Assembly: GCA_004794655.1 (NCBI GenBank)
Contig: SMMW01000003.1
Span: 14,011,501-14,075,500, forward strand
Direction of reading: 5' to 3'
Source of the DNA: Marisa cornuarietis
Taxonomy: Eukaryota; Mollusca; Gastropoda; Architaenioglossa; Ampullariidae
Length of the DNA stretch: 64,000 nt
Made by a program: the position numbers and the translations under genes. Under the pieces are notes generated by a model that did no database searches, had not been told where the DNA came from, and saw only the letters and a list, made by a program, of their open reading frames with translations. Shown piece by piece: positions 41,040 through 53,249 of the stretch. How positions within the stretch are numbered: the first letter of the stretch is position 1; the number at the start of each line of letters is the position of its first letter.

Positions 41040-42900
41040 AGTTGCATATTGCACGATATATGCAAACTCATTTAAATTAAATCAACGGCAAGCTGCATTA
41101 GTTAATCAAACATGACATCTAGTCCGTCTCTCTCCCTCTCTCACACGCTCACAGCTGTGTTTTCGAGAGGTTGACTAGAAAAGTAGAGTTTATATTAGGT
41201 ATTTCTCAGCTGTGTGGCTGTAGATCTTTAAATGTGTCCATAATTGGATGGATAGTTTCTAGATAAGGCACCTATTGCACTTTCTAGTCAGACCAGCTCT
41301 AGTACACGTTTTAGCTAAACCATCTCTCGTACAGATTATAGTTAAACCATCTGTAGCGCGCTGTATATCTCGACCAGCTCTCACAAAGTTTGATTCTTGT
41401 AAGTCCCATTATTTTCTTCCTTACTATTTTACTAGCTGATAAACTGTGATTGTCCTTGTACTCTCGACATGTTTCAGGACAAAGATAAGGATAGAGAATG
41501 CTAACAAAACAGCGAGTGGCTTTAACTTCGGCATATCCGTCCCATACTTAAAAGTGCCCATAACTTTTAGAAGGTCATCGAGCCCTACGGACATTTTTAT
41601 GCATGGAAAGAGACACAAACGATTATGCAATCTCGCTTTGATACTAGATTTAAAAACAGAAACTCTTAATGGCTTAGTGGCGTCAGCTGCTCCTATTGAT
41701 CAAACACTCGAGAGGTCCGCATGTCTGTGGCAGGAGGACTGAAGACACAAATTCTTAAAAGATGATAGGAAAATGAAGAAAAAGAGGCTGCCGAGGACAG
41801 TTCGTTCTTAACCTGGCACAGAGTGACGAAGACAAGAAGGAGGGATATTAAATTCAGACGACAGCTGTGGGGAAAGAAAATGACTTTCTAAACATCGACA
41901 AAAGCATGGTGATGATGCTTGTTATGGTGATGATAAAGCGACAGTCAGAGAGCTTTTAAAAATTAGTTTCTGGTCCAATATTACTTGCACTAATTAGCAT
42001 CATGTGCCATGCTCCGTGTTGTTTCATCCTGTGACGAAGACTATATCGGTCGAACTTAGTAATCAAATAACTTTTTTTGAAAATTTATTATCATTGGGTG
42101 GTTTATGTGGTTTCTTCCCTTGAGATCGCTAAAGTTCGCGCTAATGTCCAGACTCGTTTGCGAGAAGCAGAACAATAAAGAATTCAAAAATGCCAGTTAT
42201 ACGTTGTTAAGCAAATGAGAATATAAACCTCGTGCAGTCGCCATGATAAAAATAGTTTCAAAGTCGTTTTAATGTACGTACATAGCATCACTTGCCTTCT
42301 ACACATTCACGTACCTGTAATATTAGTCAACAGCATATTATGTTTAGGAATAACCGTTGTTCTGGATTAAATTATGTGACAAAGCAGCAAGACGAAAGGC
42401 GATCAAAAACAGTACAAAATAATATGAAACAGTATGAATTAGCATAAAACAATATAAAATTCTTTGTCCAGCATTGGTGACGTTTTTGCTCCACGTGATG
42501 TCCAGTAGGGACCTACGGTCTATTGGGAGATATATGGAGATATATGGCTTATTGGGAGTGTACAAGCAAACTTTGCCCGACCTGAGCATATGTTTACGTG
42601 CGAGAGGCTAATTACTTCGCCAGGAATTCACGTTTGATATATGGACTGTCAAAGGGACTAGCTTATGGAATGCGGAGAAAGATTGATAGGTTCATGTCGA
42701 AGGGGTTATCGGAAGAGCTTTGCATTGTTATACTGGGCTGGCACTTCCAGTGTGACTGCGCAAACTTTTTTTGGGAGGGGGGGCGGGGACACAATAAAGA
42801 AAGCTTAGTGACAGAAAATGGAAATGGAAAAGGATGTATGAGAATACCTCTAAATCGAAATATTTTGCGAGAAGCATGCCGGGAAAATTCGTGATAATCT
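41040..42900. other. Sequence without recognised features
   Basis: Short open frames only. A weak GACCAGCTCT/AAACCATCTCT repetition occurs near 41290-41390. No domain was recognised. Confidence 0.4.
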
Positions 42901-42939
42901 TCATTCGAAGTGTCCGGTGCAAGTGATGGAGAGTAGGAG

Positions 42940-43032
42940 AAATGAATGAGGAAACGTAATTGTCAGGAGTACGATGTAGTTCTGCATTGAATGAGGAAAG
43001 GTAATTGTCAGGAGCACTTGTAGTTCTGCATT
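42940..43032. repeat. Two-copy tandem repeat, about 48-bp unit
   Basis: GAATGAGGAAACGTAATTG, TCAGGAGTACGATG and TAGTTCTGCATTG occur twice in tandem. Confidence 0.7.
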
Positions 43033-43189
43033 GCGTGAGCTAATGTCATTTATTATTAATACACCACGTCGACACAAGCAGCGAAACGATTCTTCCCAAC
43101 CCCAGTTCCTACAGACCTTCCGTGACCCCCGCCCCATCCCTCCAACCAACCGCATGAAATAATCATCAAGTGCAGCAACCTTCGCACCA

Positions 43190-43440
43190 AACAAACGAGC
43201 ATTGTAAAATAGTGTCACAAGCACTGTAAAACCTGTCACACCAAAAAAAAAAAAAAAAAACCCCGTCAAAGCAAATACTGTAAAAACTCGTCGCAAAGAA
43301 CAAGCATTGTAAATCCCTTCACATCAGAGAAACACTGTAAAAGCCTGTCACTGCAAACACTTTAAAAACTCTTCACAGATGACTAACACTGTATAAACTC
43401 GTTACAGATAACTAACACTGTAAAATCTCATCACAGATAA
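43190..43440. repeat. Degenerate tandem repeat around CACTGTAAAA
   Basis: Motifs CACTGTAAAA, CTCGTCACAG and TAACACTGTAAA recur about eight times at roughly 30-base spacing, interrupted by an A run at 43243-43260. Confidence 0.7.
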
Positions 43441-43627
43441 AATCCTGCCACACAGAGGACTTAACATTCCGCCGTTGAACATCTGAAAGGAGAGAGAGAG
43501 AGTCTTCTGTCCTCCGTGTAACGTTAGCTGCTTTGTCGCACTCAGAAGAAAGAAATAAACAAACAAACAAGACACAGATGATGAAAACTACAGTAAGCGT
43601 TGCCGAGGATGATCTCTGACCTGCCAT

Positions 43628-45700
43628 ACAATATTTTAATTTGCAGACCTTGGCGTTGGCATTGTTTCTGTCTCCTGAGCTACAACTTCACCGAGTCACA
43701 CCGAGTTTCTAGCGTTTCTATGACCGCCTGCCGTTTCTTTTCAAAAAGCCAGTCGCAAGATTAACCACGCCATCCACTGATCAATATGATTTCCAACGTT
43801 GGGAGGAAACCTAAAAAAAAAAAGGACCTGGTTATTGAAGTGCAAATCGTTATAGGCAGGTCTCTATCACGTGAAATGACTTGGTGTCGGCAACGTGTTA
43901 TATAGCCAATACTCATGTTCAGATGTTTTTGTTTTCTTGGGCGTGTGGTATTTTGTTAGCTGTCTTCATCCTGATGAGAGTCTTGAGGTAATTAAATGTT
44001 GCCGCCACACATCACAAATCAAGAAACAAAATTAGAATAAAAAAGAGATTGAAATCAATAAAGCCAGATGAATGTAAACAGGGTGTTTAAGATTTCGTCA
44101 GCAAATTTACACGCTGCTTGAAGATCGTTTTGGTAAAGAAATAAGAGAAAATTACAAAGTTCACCTCACGTTGCACAGATGTATTGCTTTGTACAAGGAA
44201 GCAGACGTTAAATGAGTTAGACCCAGACACTGCAGTGCAAAGACGTTTCTCGAGCAGTATATCCAGAACGAACGAAAACCAGACTGAAATAAATGAATGA
44301 GAACTTCGATCTTTGTTGACGTGCGCACGCACGCACGCATGCACAGGAACACGCACACACACGAATATCGGAACTGTGCATATGCTGTTGTCTGCTTTGC
44401 TGCTACGTTTTTTTGTTTTTTTTTTACATTTGCGCAAATGTGGGACCTAACCTATTACGGCAGTTGTACTCGATCATAGAGTGACGTAACCACAGAGTTC
44501 ATCCTGGAAGCACTTGCACCGACAAAATCCAACAGTCGTCAGCGGAAACCTACCGATGTTCACACTGTTTGCCTTTACCGACTTACAAGGGAGGTGTGTG
44601 TGTGTGTGTGCGCGCGCGCGCATGTGTAGAGGAAGTGGGTGCTTACATTTCGACTATGCGGAGACTTCGAAACATGTGCCAACTAGGTAATTGTAGGTCT
44701 CTGTGGCCTGAAAGTCTGCGTGTCACCGTGACTTAAATCATTCACGTTTCGCTGCAAACATTTTCGTCTGTTTGGATCTCGAGGTGGCGCGGGGATGAGG
44801 TGTTTGTCCCGCGGCATGAGTCACTAGCTTACAGCACCAAGGAACACTAAGAACGACTGGGGCGAGTATTTCTCGCGGAAATGGAACGTTCAGGATAAAC
44901 TCAAACCACCAACGGCGGAATCACGTTTGAAATAGTCCAGCCACGTACACAGCAGGCAACATAGCTTTTGACGGAAAAGTATGACCCATTGTATCAGTCT
45001 TTGCGTCGGTTAGACTGGTTCACATATTCTTTCGAACCTCACATACCAAGGGTTAACAAGGTTTGATATCACGGATGGGATTATCTCCTCGTTAGAGGTG
45101 AAGCACGGGGGGTACAATCAGCGACGCTTGATCAGTTAGCTCATGAGTTAGCTGACTGCTTTCTCTTCTCAGCCTGTCTCAGATGATGCATTGGCACTAA
45201 CTCTTTCCTCCACAGTCATTTCCCACAACCCGGACGTTCAGTAAACATATTTCCGACTTCCTGGCTAAAGTATGGAATGAATAATTGAAAGTCGGAACCA
45301 GAGGCAGAAGAAGTGAGCTGTCTATAAATCCGTTCGTTCGCCTACCTGCCTGCTTACATCTCTCCCCAGATGTCATTTACTCGTCACCTAGACAGACATC
45401 CTTTTCAGAGATGCTCTGAAACCCCGAGCGTGTGCTAAGAGCAGATAAAGGGCGTACGATTGGCTCTTTAGAGCTCGTTCAAGTGCTGGAAAATCGATCA
45501 TGCCTGACGACTACGACAGTGTCTTACCTGTGTCGAAGAAAGCCACCAGCGCGGCCATTTTCTCACCTGAGCCCTGCTATAACAATGGCGGAATTAACCG
45601 GCTATGTTCTCATTACCTTTACACTGCGCTAGCCAGCGGTCAGCCATGTTCAGACTATTAAGCTGTCAGGTGTATTCCCCACTCCCTGTTTTTCCTATTT
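43628..45700. other. Sequence without recognised features
   Basis: A short TG/CG tract near 44595-44620 and an ACGC run near 44322-44360. Otherwise no domain, RNA gene or repeat was recognised. Confidence 0.4.
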
Positions 45701-45705
45701 TTTTC

Positions 45706-45811
45706 TAAACCCTAAAGGCCATTATTAAGCTCTAAACCTTAAAGACCATTATTAAGCTCTAAACCCTAAAGGCTATTATTAAGCTCTAAACCCCAAAGGC
45801 CATTATTAAGC
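45706..45811. repeat. 27-bp tandem repeat, four copies
   Basis: The unit CTCTAAACCCTAAAGGCC plus ATTATTAAG is repeated four times with one or two changes per copy. It contains a TAAACCCTAAA core. Confidence 0.88.
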
Positions 45812-45915
45812 AGGCAAAGTGCCGAAGTGTCAAACCTTCGAAGAGCCCCGAAGTCCTATTGTGCTGGCAAAGGTATTGGCAAATAATTTTGGACTTTGCA
45901 TGTTGTCCAAAGTTT

Positions 45916-46040
45916 CTATGTTCCTACTACGCAGTATGTGTACGACCAGTCCACCGAGCCCCAATTTAACCTGGCTACAACTAAACGTGCTCAGTTAGGG
46001 GTAGCAAAAAGACCATTACAATAAATAGACGAGGAGCCAA
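45916..46040. repeat. Dispersed repeat, copy 2 (partner 40648-40775)
   Basis: GTTCCTACTACGCAGTATGTG, GGCTACAACTAAACGTGCTC and AGCAAAAAGACCATTACAAT, in the same order as copy 1. Confidence 0.55.
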
Positions 46041-46229
46041 TTGTCCAGAAAGGTCGTATGTTTTATGTGACCTGAACACACAACTTTGTCAAATTTGGTC
46101 AAACGAATGAGCCTGAGGACTATGACATTCTCATATATGTTTATTTTCTCTCTCCCTCTCTCTTTCTTTCTGGCATTTTCTCTATTTTTATCCCTAGACT
46201 TTCTATCTCTTTCTCGAGAGCCCGCTCAA

Positions 46230-47328
46230 AACCCGCGCCAAAATATGAATGGAGGTAAGCTCAAGGCGGTTTACTCGAACGACTACAAAGGAACCGACAG
46301 TCAACGATACCCGCGAGAAATATAACCGAATTACATGGATGAAGATGAAGAACGGAGAACTGAGCATGAAAGTTGATCATGAATTTTTTTTAACAAGATG
46401 TGAGGTTTTAGGCGGATCTGAAGGCTTCCAGTGTAGACATAGTTCGAATAGAAAGGGGAGAGAATTTCAAAGAGTAGGGGCTGAGAAGGAGACGGTGTGT
46501 CTGTAGAATTTCTCCTGTCTGAATGCGTGGCTCAGAGGGGAGGGTAATACAAGCAGATCGATGAGACTGACTCGGGTGGTAAGGCGTCAACAGCTCAGAC
46601 AGGTAATAGGGGGCGAGGTCGTGAAGACAAGGGTAGCGCAGTGTGTCGATCTTGTAATCGATGCGAGGTCGGACTGACTGACAGGGAAGCTCACGAAGGA
46701 GGAGAGTAGCAGGATCTACTTTTTTACCTTCAGAAGACAGCACGAGCGGCATAAGTCTGAGCTCGTTGAAGTTTGTCCAGCAGGCGGTTAGAGAGACTGG
46801 TGAATAGGGGGTTCCAGTAATCAAGCCGGGACAACACAAAAGCAGACATCAGCTTTTAGGTGGCAGAAACTAACAGGAAGGGTTGGATCTGAGTGATTCT
46901 GTGAATCCTGAAGAGGATGGACTTACAGATATAATTTGGCGTGAGATTTAACAGGGAGTGGGGAATACACCTGACAGCTTAATGATGCATCGATGATAAC
47001 ACCAAGGTTCTTAACGGAAAGAGATGTTAACGATAGAGAAAAGATAGTAAAGGTAGTAGAGGATGGTATACATTTCTGTTTACTTGCGGGAGGCTTTTGG
47101 AAGGACCTCAGTTTTGTCCTCATACAATTTTAGTTTGTTGACTTCCAAGTTTTCACACAGTCTGCTGTGTGTTGTGTGTTGGTGCAGACCTGCCGCAGCT
47201 GAGAAACTCGTCCAGACGCTAGTTGCGTCTCATCAATATATAAGTGACACTGCAAGTCTAAGTGGTGGTTGGTAAGACCAAAGTGATTAATTAAACGAAC
47301 CCTAAGAACAGAGCCTCGAGGCAATGAC
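46230..47328 (-). mobile_element. L2/CR1-like LINE fragment
   Basis: Minus-strand order: LPRGSVLRVRLI, LYIDETQLA (where an active element has YADD), NLEVNKLKLYEDKTEVL, LSVKNLGVIIDASLS, FVLSRLDYWNPLF, LLDKLQRAQTYAAR, LRELPCQSVRPRIDYKIDTL, DLAPYYLSELLTPY, SHRSACITLPS and LSIRTMSTLEAF. This is the polymerase thumb and C-terminal region of an L2/CR1-type element. The catalytic motif is mutated and frames shift. Its upstream end abuts the 3' end of another LINE. A CGCCTTGAGCTTACC tail lies near 46260. Confidence 0.75.
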
Positions 47329-47515
47329 AATGACCAACTTTATTAGTCCCAACGGGCAATTTGTAAAAAGGGAAATGTGCTTAGTTACTACGTATATAAA
47401 GTTCTAGTTACAAAATAAGTTCTAGTTACAAGGTAAAAAGTATAAGCAAGTAACACAATCTAAAAAAAGCAATTATACATCTAGAACATTCTTATGCACA
47501 TCTACAACGTCACCC

Positions 47516-47575
<60 letters not shown>

Positions 47576-48305
47576 AATGACAATTTATCTGTGATTGAGC
47601 AGCTGGACTGCAGATGGCAGATGTGCCTATTGCTTCTACCTACAGTCATAGCATAACGCTTACTTGAACTTAATAACACAAATTCTCCCGTTAGTACATG
47701 TTCAGGTATTGACAAAATGCGGGAAGCTTTTCTATTTGTTGATCACAGAAAAAGGTAAATCCCTCTGCTTGATACCAATTATCTTAGAACATATATGGAC
47801 AATACTATTCAGACTATTCCTGTCATGGTCCGACAGACTGCGGAACCAGCATCCGAACGAAAAAGATAAAAGACTCAATAAACGACTGATAGATTGCTTT
47901 TCTGCTTAAAAAAACAATTTAGCTTACGCAGAAGGTGGATTCTTTTGTGGCCAAGCTTAACAATATGTTCGATGTTTACATTCCGTTTTGCTGGCAATCA
48001 AAAACAGTTCCTAGGTATCTGAAGGAGGTAACAGATTTAACAGTATTACTATGTATTACACTGGGAGAAACAGTACCATCTTCGTTTCTCATAAAGGCTA
48101 TGTTCATTTCTTTTTTTTATCTGCATTTAACTGCAAAAAGTTCTTGTTGCATCACTGTACAAAATTTGTTAAGGCATTACCATGATCTTATTTTCCTGCA
48201 ACAGAGTCAACAACGCTTTATCATCATTGAACTTAATGAGATGCTTCTTGGGATTTTTCAAGTGTTTGTACAGTGTGTTCTCAATGGAATGATGAAACTG
48301 TAAAC
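47325..48305 (-). mobile_element. Second LINE fragment with intact 3' end
   Basis: Minus strand: FNDDKALLTLLQE (YADD-like box), VKSVTSFRYLGTVFDCQQNG, STFCVS, KAIYQSFIESFIFF, SIPEHVLTGEFVLLSSSKRY, then SNRHICHLQSSC. This is the C-terminal region of a non-LTR polymerase of a different family from its neighbour. Several stops are present. The 3' end, GTTGGGACTAATAAAGTTGG followed by TCATTGTCATTG, joins the neighbouring LINE at about 47325-47330. A (CA)n run at 47519-47568 sits in its 3' untranslated part. Confidence 0.72.
47519..47568. repeat. (CA)n microsatellite
   Basis: About 25 units inside the 3' part of the LINE fragment at 47325-48305. Confidence 0.97.
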
Positions 48306-49186
48306 TAAGTACTGTACTCTAAATTAAAGAAAAAAAGCGAGCAAATGGTCCCCCCGTCACCCCTCGTGCGTGAGTGCACTTGACTTCCCATACTTCAAAG
48401 CTTGAAGCAAAGAAGTTGTGTCTTCATCTACCACAAACTAAGTGCGACTAGAAGCCAGCACAGGCCCCGCCGCCCCGGGCCTCTTGCATTAATCATTAAT
48501 TGTGATCGTTTATTATTTTTCCAGTGTATAACAGTATGCTCACAGATTAAAATTAGACTGGCAATAACAGTCTTTATTAAAGTCATATAAACAGCAGACG
48601 TTAGAAAATGTCCACACAACTGGGATCTACAAAAACTGCATGAGATGAACATTTTAGAGCCGTGTACATGGTAGTGGTCAGTAAATAATGGGAAAAAAAC
48701 CGTAAAAGATCAAACTATTCGCACCCCTTCTATAGGAGAATGTCACCAGTAGAGGTGAAGAACTCGACAGATTAAAGACAATTCAAGGTTTATATCCCTC
48801 ACCCACATGCATGTGGGATGTCACAGTTGTCACAGATTTGGGTACAATTATTGGAGGTAGCAGTTAACTCTAGTAGTAGTGAAGCCTACACTTTACAGCG
48901 TTCTTTGAAGTCGAGCTTTATTTATTTTTTCTTCGCGATGCCTTTTCTTTTCGCTTTTGTTTAAAAGAAAAAGAAATTTTAAAACAATTACTGGCCAAGG
49001 CTGGTCCTACTCCACAGCCGCGACCCCAGGTTTCACCATCCCTCCCTGCCCCTCAGTCTCGTAAGGCTTGCTGATACTAGCTCAAACAGTCCTAGAAAGA
49101 AAGTTACTTGAAGCAGCTGGAAAAGGATGTCATACCCGAATGTATCAAACACAGCCGACAGTAGGAACAATAAAGAGATGTGATCC

Positions 49187-49390
49187 ATGTCACAAGCAAA
49201 TAAAAAGTCATTCACCACACCATCTCAGTCGAATGATTCTCACGAGAGGCTGGCTGAGATGCTTCGAGCTGGAGAAATGGTTCAGAAGCTGGAGCAGCAG
49301 AGCCTTTTCAACTACTTTGGACAGAAAAGGGAGATTGGAAAAGGGGGAATAGTTTTAAGGTTAATAAGTTCAAGGCTGAGTTTCTTTTAG
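49187..49390 (+). other. Coding-like segment with PIP-box-like motif, possibly transposon-derived
   Basis: The frame starts MSQANKKSFTTPSQSNDS, then HERLAEMLRAGEMVQKLE and QQSLFNYFGQK. QQSLFNYF at residues 37-44 fits the PCNA-binding pattern Qxx[LIM]xx[FY][FY]. The frame is open upstream with stops, and composition turns random after residue 48. It may be the C-terminal end of a DNA transposase remnant (inference); PCNA-binding tails are known in some transposases. No TIRs were found around it. Confidence 0.25.
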
Positions 49391-49679
49391 CAACCAGGGT
49401 ACAGCACCAGTCGATAAGGAGGGATTGATAATGCGAGTGATAACTGAAATTATCAAGTCAAGACACTAGTGCCGGAGGTGGGTCAAAATAGGTCGCGAGA
49501 ACAGGATTTCCTCGATGAATTTGTGATGACCTTCCTGAGAGAGAGGCGAGCAAGTGAGAGAGAGAGAGAGGTATTTCAACTCCAGCAGGATGATTTAAAC
49601 GAAGCACACACGGCTATCAATCGTCATTCGTCTAGACCTGCGTTATTTCGCTTGATCCTATGACAACATACAGAGCACG

Positions 49680-51540
49680 TGATCAAACAAGATTCAAACG
49701 TTGATCAAACAGGTGGTGACCGACAGAGAGAGAGAGAGAGGAGCAAGATGGTCGTCACGATGATTCATTACGCAAACGAAAAATATTTAGTTTCCCCACC
49801 ACACCTGCTCTACAATCCTCTTTATCGTCGGGTACAGCCCAGCTGAAAACACATTTTAATGATTAAGCAGTGTGGCTTCCCTTGGTTTTTTAACAAATAG
49901 TTTGCCAGCATTTAGGCAGGTTATCAACTACTCCACCACCAGCATTTATTTGACGGTTCTGATTTACTACAGGACTAGATAATTGTTCTCCCGTTTCAAG
50001 TAAAGTCCATCTAATTAATATGGCCATCGTGGGGGCTGAGCAGGGACAAAAATCAAAAGACAATCAGAATGCTCTCGGTGCTGGTCAAGAGGTCAAGACG
50101 TGGTCAGAAAGATTTTCTTCTCGTTACAATCAGTAATTCTTCAGTCTCGTGCATACCGACAGGCAGAAACATAAAGAAGATTTGAGTACATGACCCCAAA
50201 TGACATTATTTGAGTTTGTTCACACCATACTCACTCCCTTTAGATCATTACATTACTGGCCTGCCTAGAGAGTGCGATCTATCTTGGTCGTGATTCTGCG
50301 CATTACAAGTACATATTATTATTATTATTATTATTTGTAGAAAGGGTGGTTGTTACACTTTAAAATGGGCTATTTCAAAACTGTGCTCCAAATGTAACTT
50401 ACAAATATGGAATTGGAACATAACTGTTATAATTAAAAATATATTTTAATAATACATATAAAGCTAAAATATATTTTAATAATATATAAATGTCAAGCTG
50501 TATATTTTAATCCTATACTGCTAGTATTTGTTTTAGAATATTTTCCTTTCAAAATGTCAGAAGCGGACAAGTCAATTACTGAGAAACATTGTGCTGTTAT
50601 TGAACTGAACTCACGACACGAATAATATCATGCTTAAACTTTCATATGCTCGAAGAGGAGGAAGTGCATCAAAAACATTCGTATAGTTTCCGTAATATGC
50701 TGCGATAGGATAGCGGATGTTTGTTCAAAGCTGTTTTTCACCAATCGTGAAAGTGTCGGTGTCATTAAGCATAACAATTTGTATCTGATATCAACAGATT
50801 TTTTTTAACAACCAAAAATAGAACGGGTCTATTATCTCACAGACACACGCGGAACCTGTTATTTTTGCAAATCCATTATGCAGAAGTTGCAAGAAAGGTT
50901 TCTATTTTTGAAATAGCACAGGCATGGCATGCGGAAAAATAGATGAAGTGCAATTTTCGACAGCGCGATTCTTGTACTAAAAAAAAAGTCATGGCAGTTT
51001 ATTTCTGGCGAAAGTTAGCTTACTTTGTCATAGAGAAAAAAAAGCAATTACTTAACTCCCATTTCTTATTCTCTTGATGTGTAGTTTTCACTGTCCTTCT
51101 TAATAAACGTCAAATTAAGTGGAGTGCCCATCAAGTTCTTCCTGGCCCGGTTTCCAAGTCTATAATCTTCCAAGAAATAAGCAGCAAATTCCTCCAGTTC
51201 TTGCTCTATAAATTGTCCAGCTAACGAAAGTTAACAAGACATCAAGTCGATACCGTCTAATAAAGTAGACACATCATAACACATAAACAGCTGATGACCT
51301 GTGTAGACACAGGGATATACTCTTTCACTCCCTCCCAGGGGGTGGGGGAGAGAAGGCACAGGGTGCGTCATATCCTGTGGGGGGAACAGGTAGGAAGAGT
51401 GTGAAAGGTAGGAAGGCTGAGTAGGACGTTCAAGAAGGAGCGTAACCGATTTAGCAGAGAAAGACGAAAGAGAAGGATCAAGGAGGAAGGCAAGAAGAAA
51501 TATGATGAAGAGGAAGAAATAGGAGGAAAAGAAGAGAGAA
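49680..51540. other. Mostly featureless AT-rich sequence
   Basis: It includes a GAGAGA run at about 49724-49741, and a tail copy ending in (ATT)n at 50295-50337. An AAAATATATTTTAATAATA element is repeated twice near 50435-50490. No gene was recognised. Confidence 0.45.
50295..50337 (+). mobile_element. Short SINE/LINE tail with (ATT)n
   Basis: TTCTGCGCATTACAAGTACAT followed by about five ATT units. A minimal match to the tail family. Confidence 0.35.
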
Positions 51541-51549
51541 GAATAATGA

Positions 51550-52140
51550 AGTATTCATGTGCGTGTTCATAGTAATATTCATGGGGTGTTCCTATGCGTA
51601 TTTATGGGAGAATTCATGGAAGTATTTGTCAGTGTTCGTAGGAATATTCATGGGGTGTTCATAGGAATATTTATGGCTATATTCGTATCATTCACAGCAA
51701 ATATCCGAGGAGTATTCCTGGGGGTGTTCATATGAGTCTCCATGGGTGCATTCATGAGAATGTTCGTAGTAGTATTCATGGAAGTACTCATTGTGTGTTC
51801 ATAGGAGTATTTAGGGAGTATTGAAGGAATACTTATATGTGTTCCTAGGAGTATTCATGTACTGTGCACGGGGTTTCCATGGGTGTTCATAACAGTATTC
51901 AGTGAGTGATCATATGGATATTCTTTGAGTGTTTATAGGAGTATTAATAGAAAAGTTCATACTGTTTACAGGAGTGTTCATTATATTAACAGAAGTGTTT
52001 ATTGTATTTACGGGCGTGTTCACGGTGTTTCAATCTGCGTGTTCGTTGTGTTCATATGAATATTCATTAAATGTTCGAATCGTTGTTCATGTGGATTTTC
52101 ACATGAGTATGAATGTGAGTGCTCTCCGTAGCATTCATAA
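51550..52140. repeat. Degenerate minisatellite, about 590 bp
   Basis: Motifs GTGTTCATAGGAGTATT, ATTCATGGG and GGTGTTCATA recur more than 20 times at roughly 20-30-base spacing. An 84-codon plus-strand frame at 51929-52183 is a by-product. Confidence 0.8.
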
Positions 52141-52465
52141 GATTGCTCATAGATGCCTTTTAGACGTAACCATGCAACCGTAAAAAAACCAATCCCCCCA
52201 AAAAAAACCGTCCTTAAGGGCGGATTAAGCTCTTATGACTGGTACAGATGTACGCGCAGGGAGGGAAATGTCATTAGTCAGGGAAGTCTGGCTCTGTAAC
52301 AGCACAGCTGCTGTACGTTTGTTGCAGAAGGAGCCCCCAAAAATTGACTTCTGTCTGACTTGAGAACCGGAAAATACACATCGCAATTGAACCTGTGCAA
52401 ACGTCGTTGACCAAACACAGCCAGCGACTGCAGTGATTTGCTGTACACTTGCAAAGTTTGGAGGT

Positions 52466-52850
52466 GGAGGTGTAGAAATATTTCCTAATGACTGAGTAAA
52501 AGTTCCTTCTCAGATACTATTTCCCCCAGACTGAGTGAATACCTCCATTCGATTCTCGAAACACACTCCTGCAAACATCCCCAGGCACAGAAGGACGTCA
52601 GCATCGTGACTTCGCTTTTTGCGCGATATGCTAAATGAACAGAAAGTCTCAGCTCTCCTACTGGCTGTAGCTTTGCATGCATAAAATTATTCATCTGCAA
52701 TCCTGATATCAGTGATTGTGGTCTCTTCTTGTGGATTGTGATGTTTGTAGACGTGCATCTCAAGAACTAAAAGGAGTATTTGTCTAGATTTGGGGAAATA
52801 GCATCTTTAACCGACTTCACCCAGTCATTAGAAAACAAAATTACACCCCG
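52466..52850. mobile_element. Foldback MITE, copy 1 (about 385 bp)
   Basis: The ends are inverted: left GGTGTAGAAATATTTCCTAA, continuing TGACTGAGT; right, on the other strand, GGTGTAATTTTGTTTTCTAA, continuing TGACTGGGT. The match continues inward through ATACTATTTCC/ATGCTATTTCC, AATAC and CAAACATC on both arms, so nearly the whole element is two inverted halves. Copy 2 is at 61464-61842. Confidence 0.75.
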
Positions 52851-53221
52851 CTGGATCTTTTAGTGTTTTGCAAGACTGCAGCACAAAACTAGGAAAACTA
52901 GGTTAACTACTGCAACACAAAACCTTAGTTGTTTATGGAACTGCAGTGCAAGGCAAACTGTTTTTTTTTAAAGTATTTTTGCCACCGTACGGCCAGAACT
53001 GTCTTGCTTACGAACGGTCGAATAAAAAGCGTTTGATCGAAATGCCTTCTTTGACATTCTTTGAACATGGAAAGCGATGTAATACATGGATGATGTAAGT
53101 TCTAGCCTATGTAGGGGATGCTTGTAATTGTCCAGCTTATTCTCTGAACTGTCAAATAGTAAAAATGATATTCATCTAACATAACACAAGGGCAACAGCC
53201 TTCCTAATCCATCGTTTTGCT

Positions 53222-53249
53222 TTTGTTTGTTTGTTTGTTTGTTTGTTTT
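53222..53249. repeat. (TTTG)n microsatellite
   Basis: About six TTTG units. Confidence 0.9.

Noticed and set aside
46249..46506. Plus-strand frame of 85 codons
   Set aside because: Antisense to the LINE fragment at 46230-47328.
47664..48303. Two plus-strand frames of 81 and 122 codons suggesting a membrane protein
   Set aside because: The minus strand carries ordered LINE polymerase motifs across the same interval.
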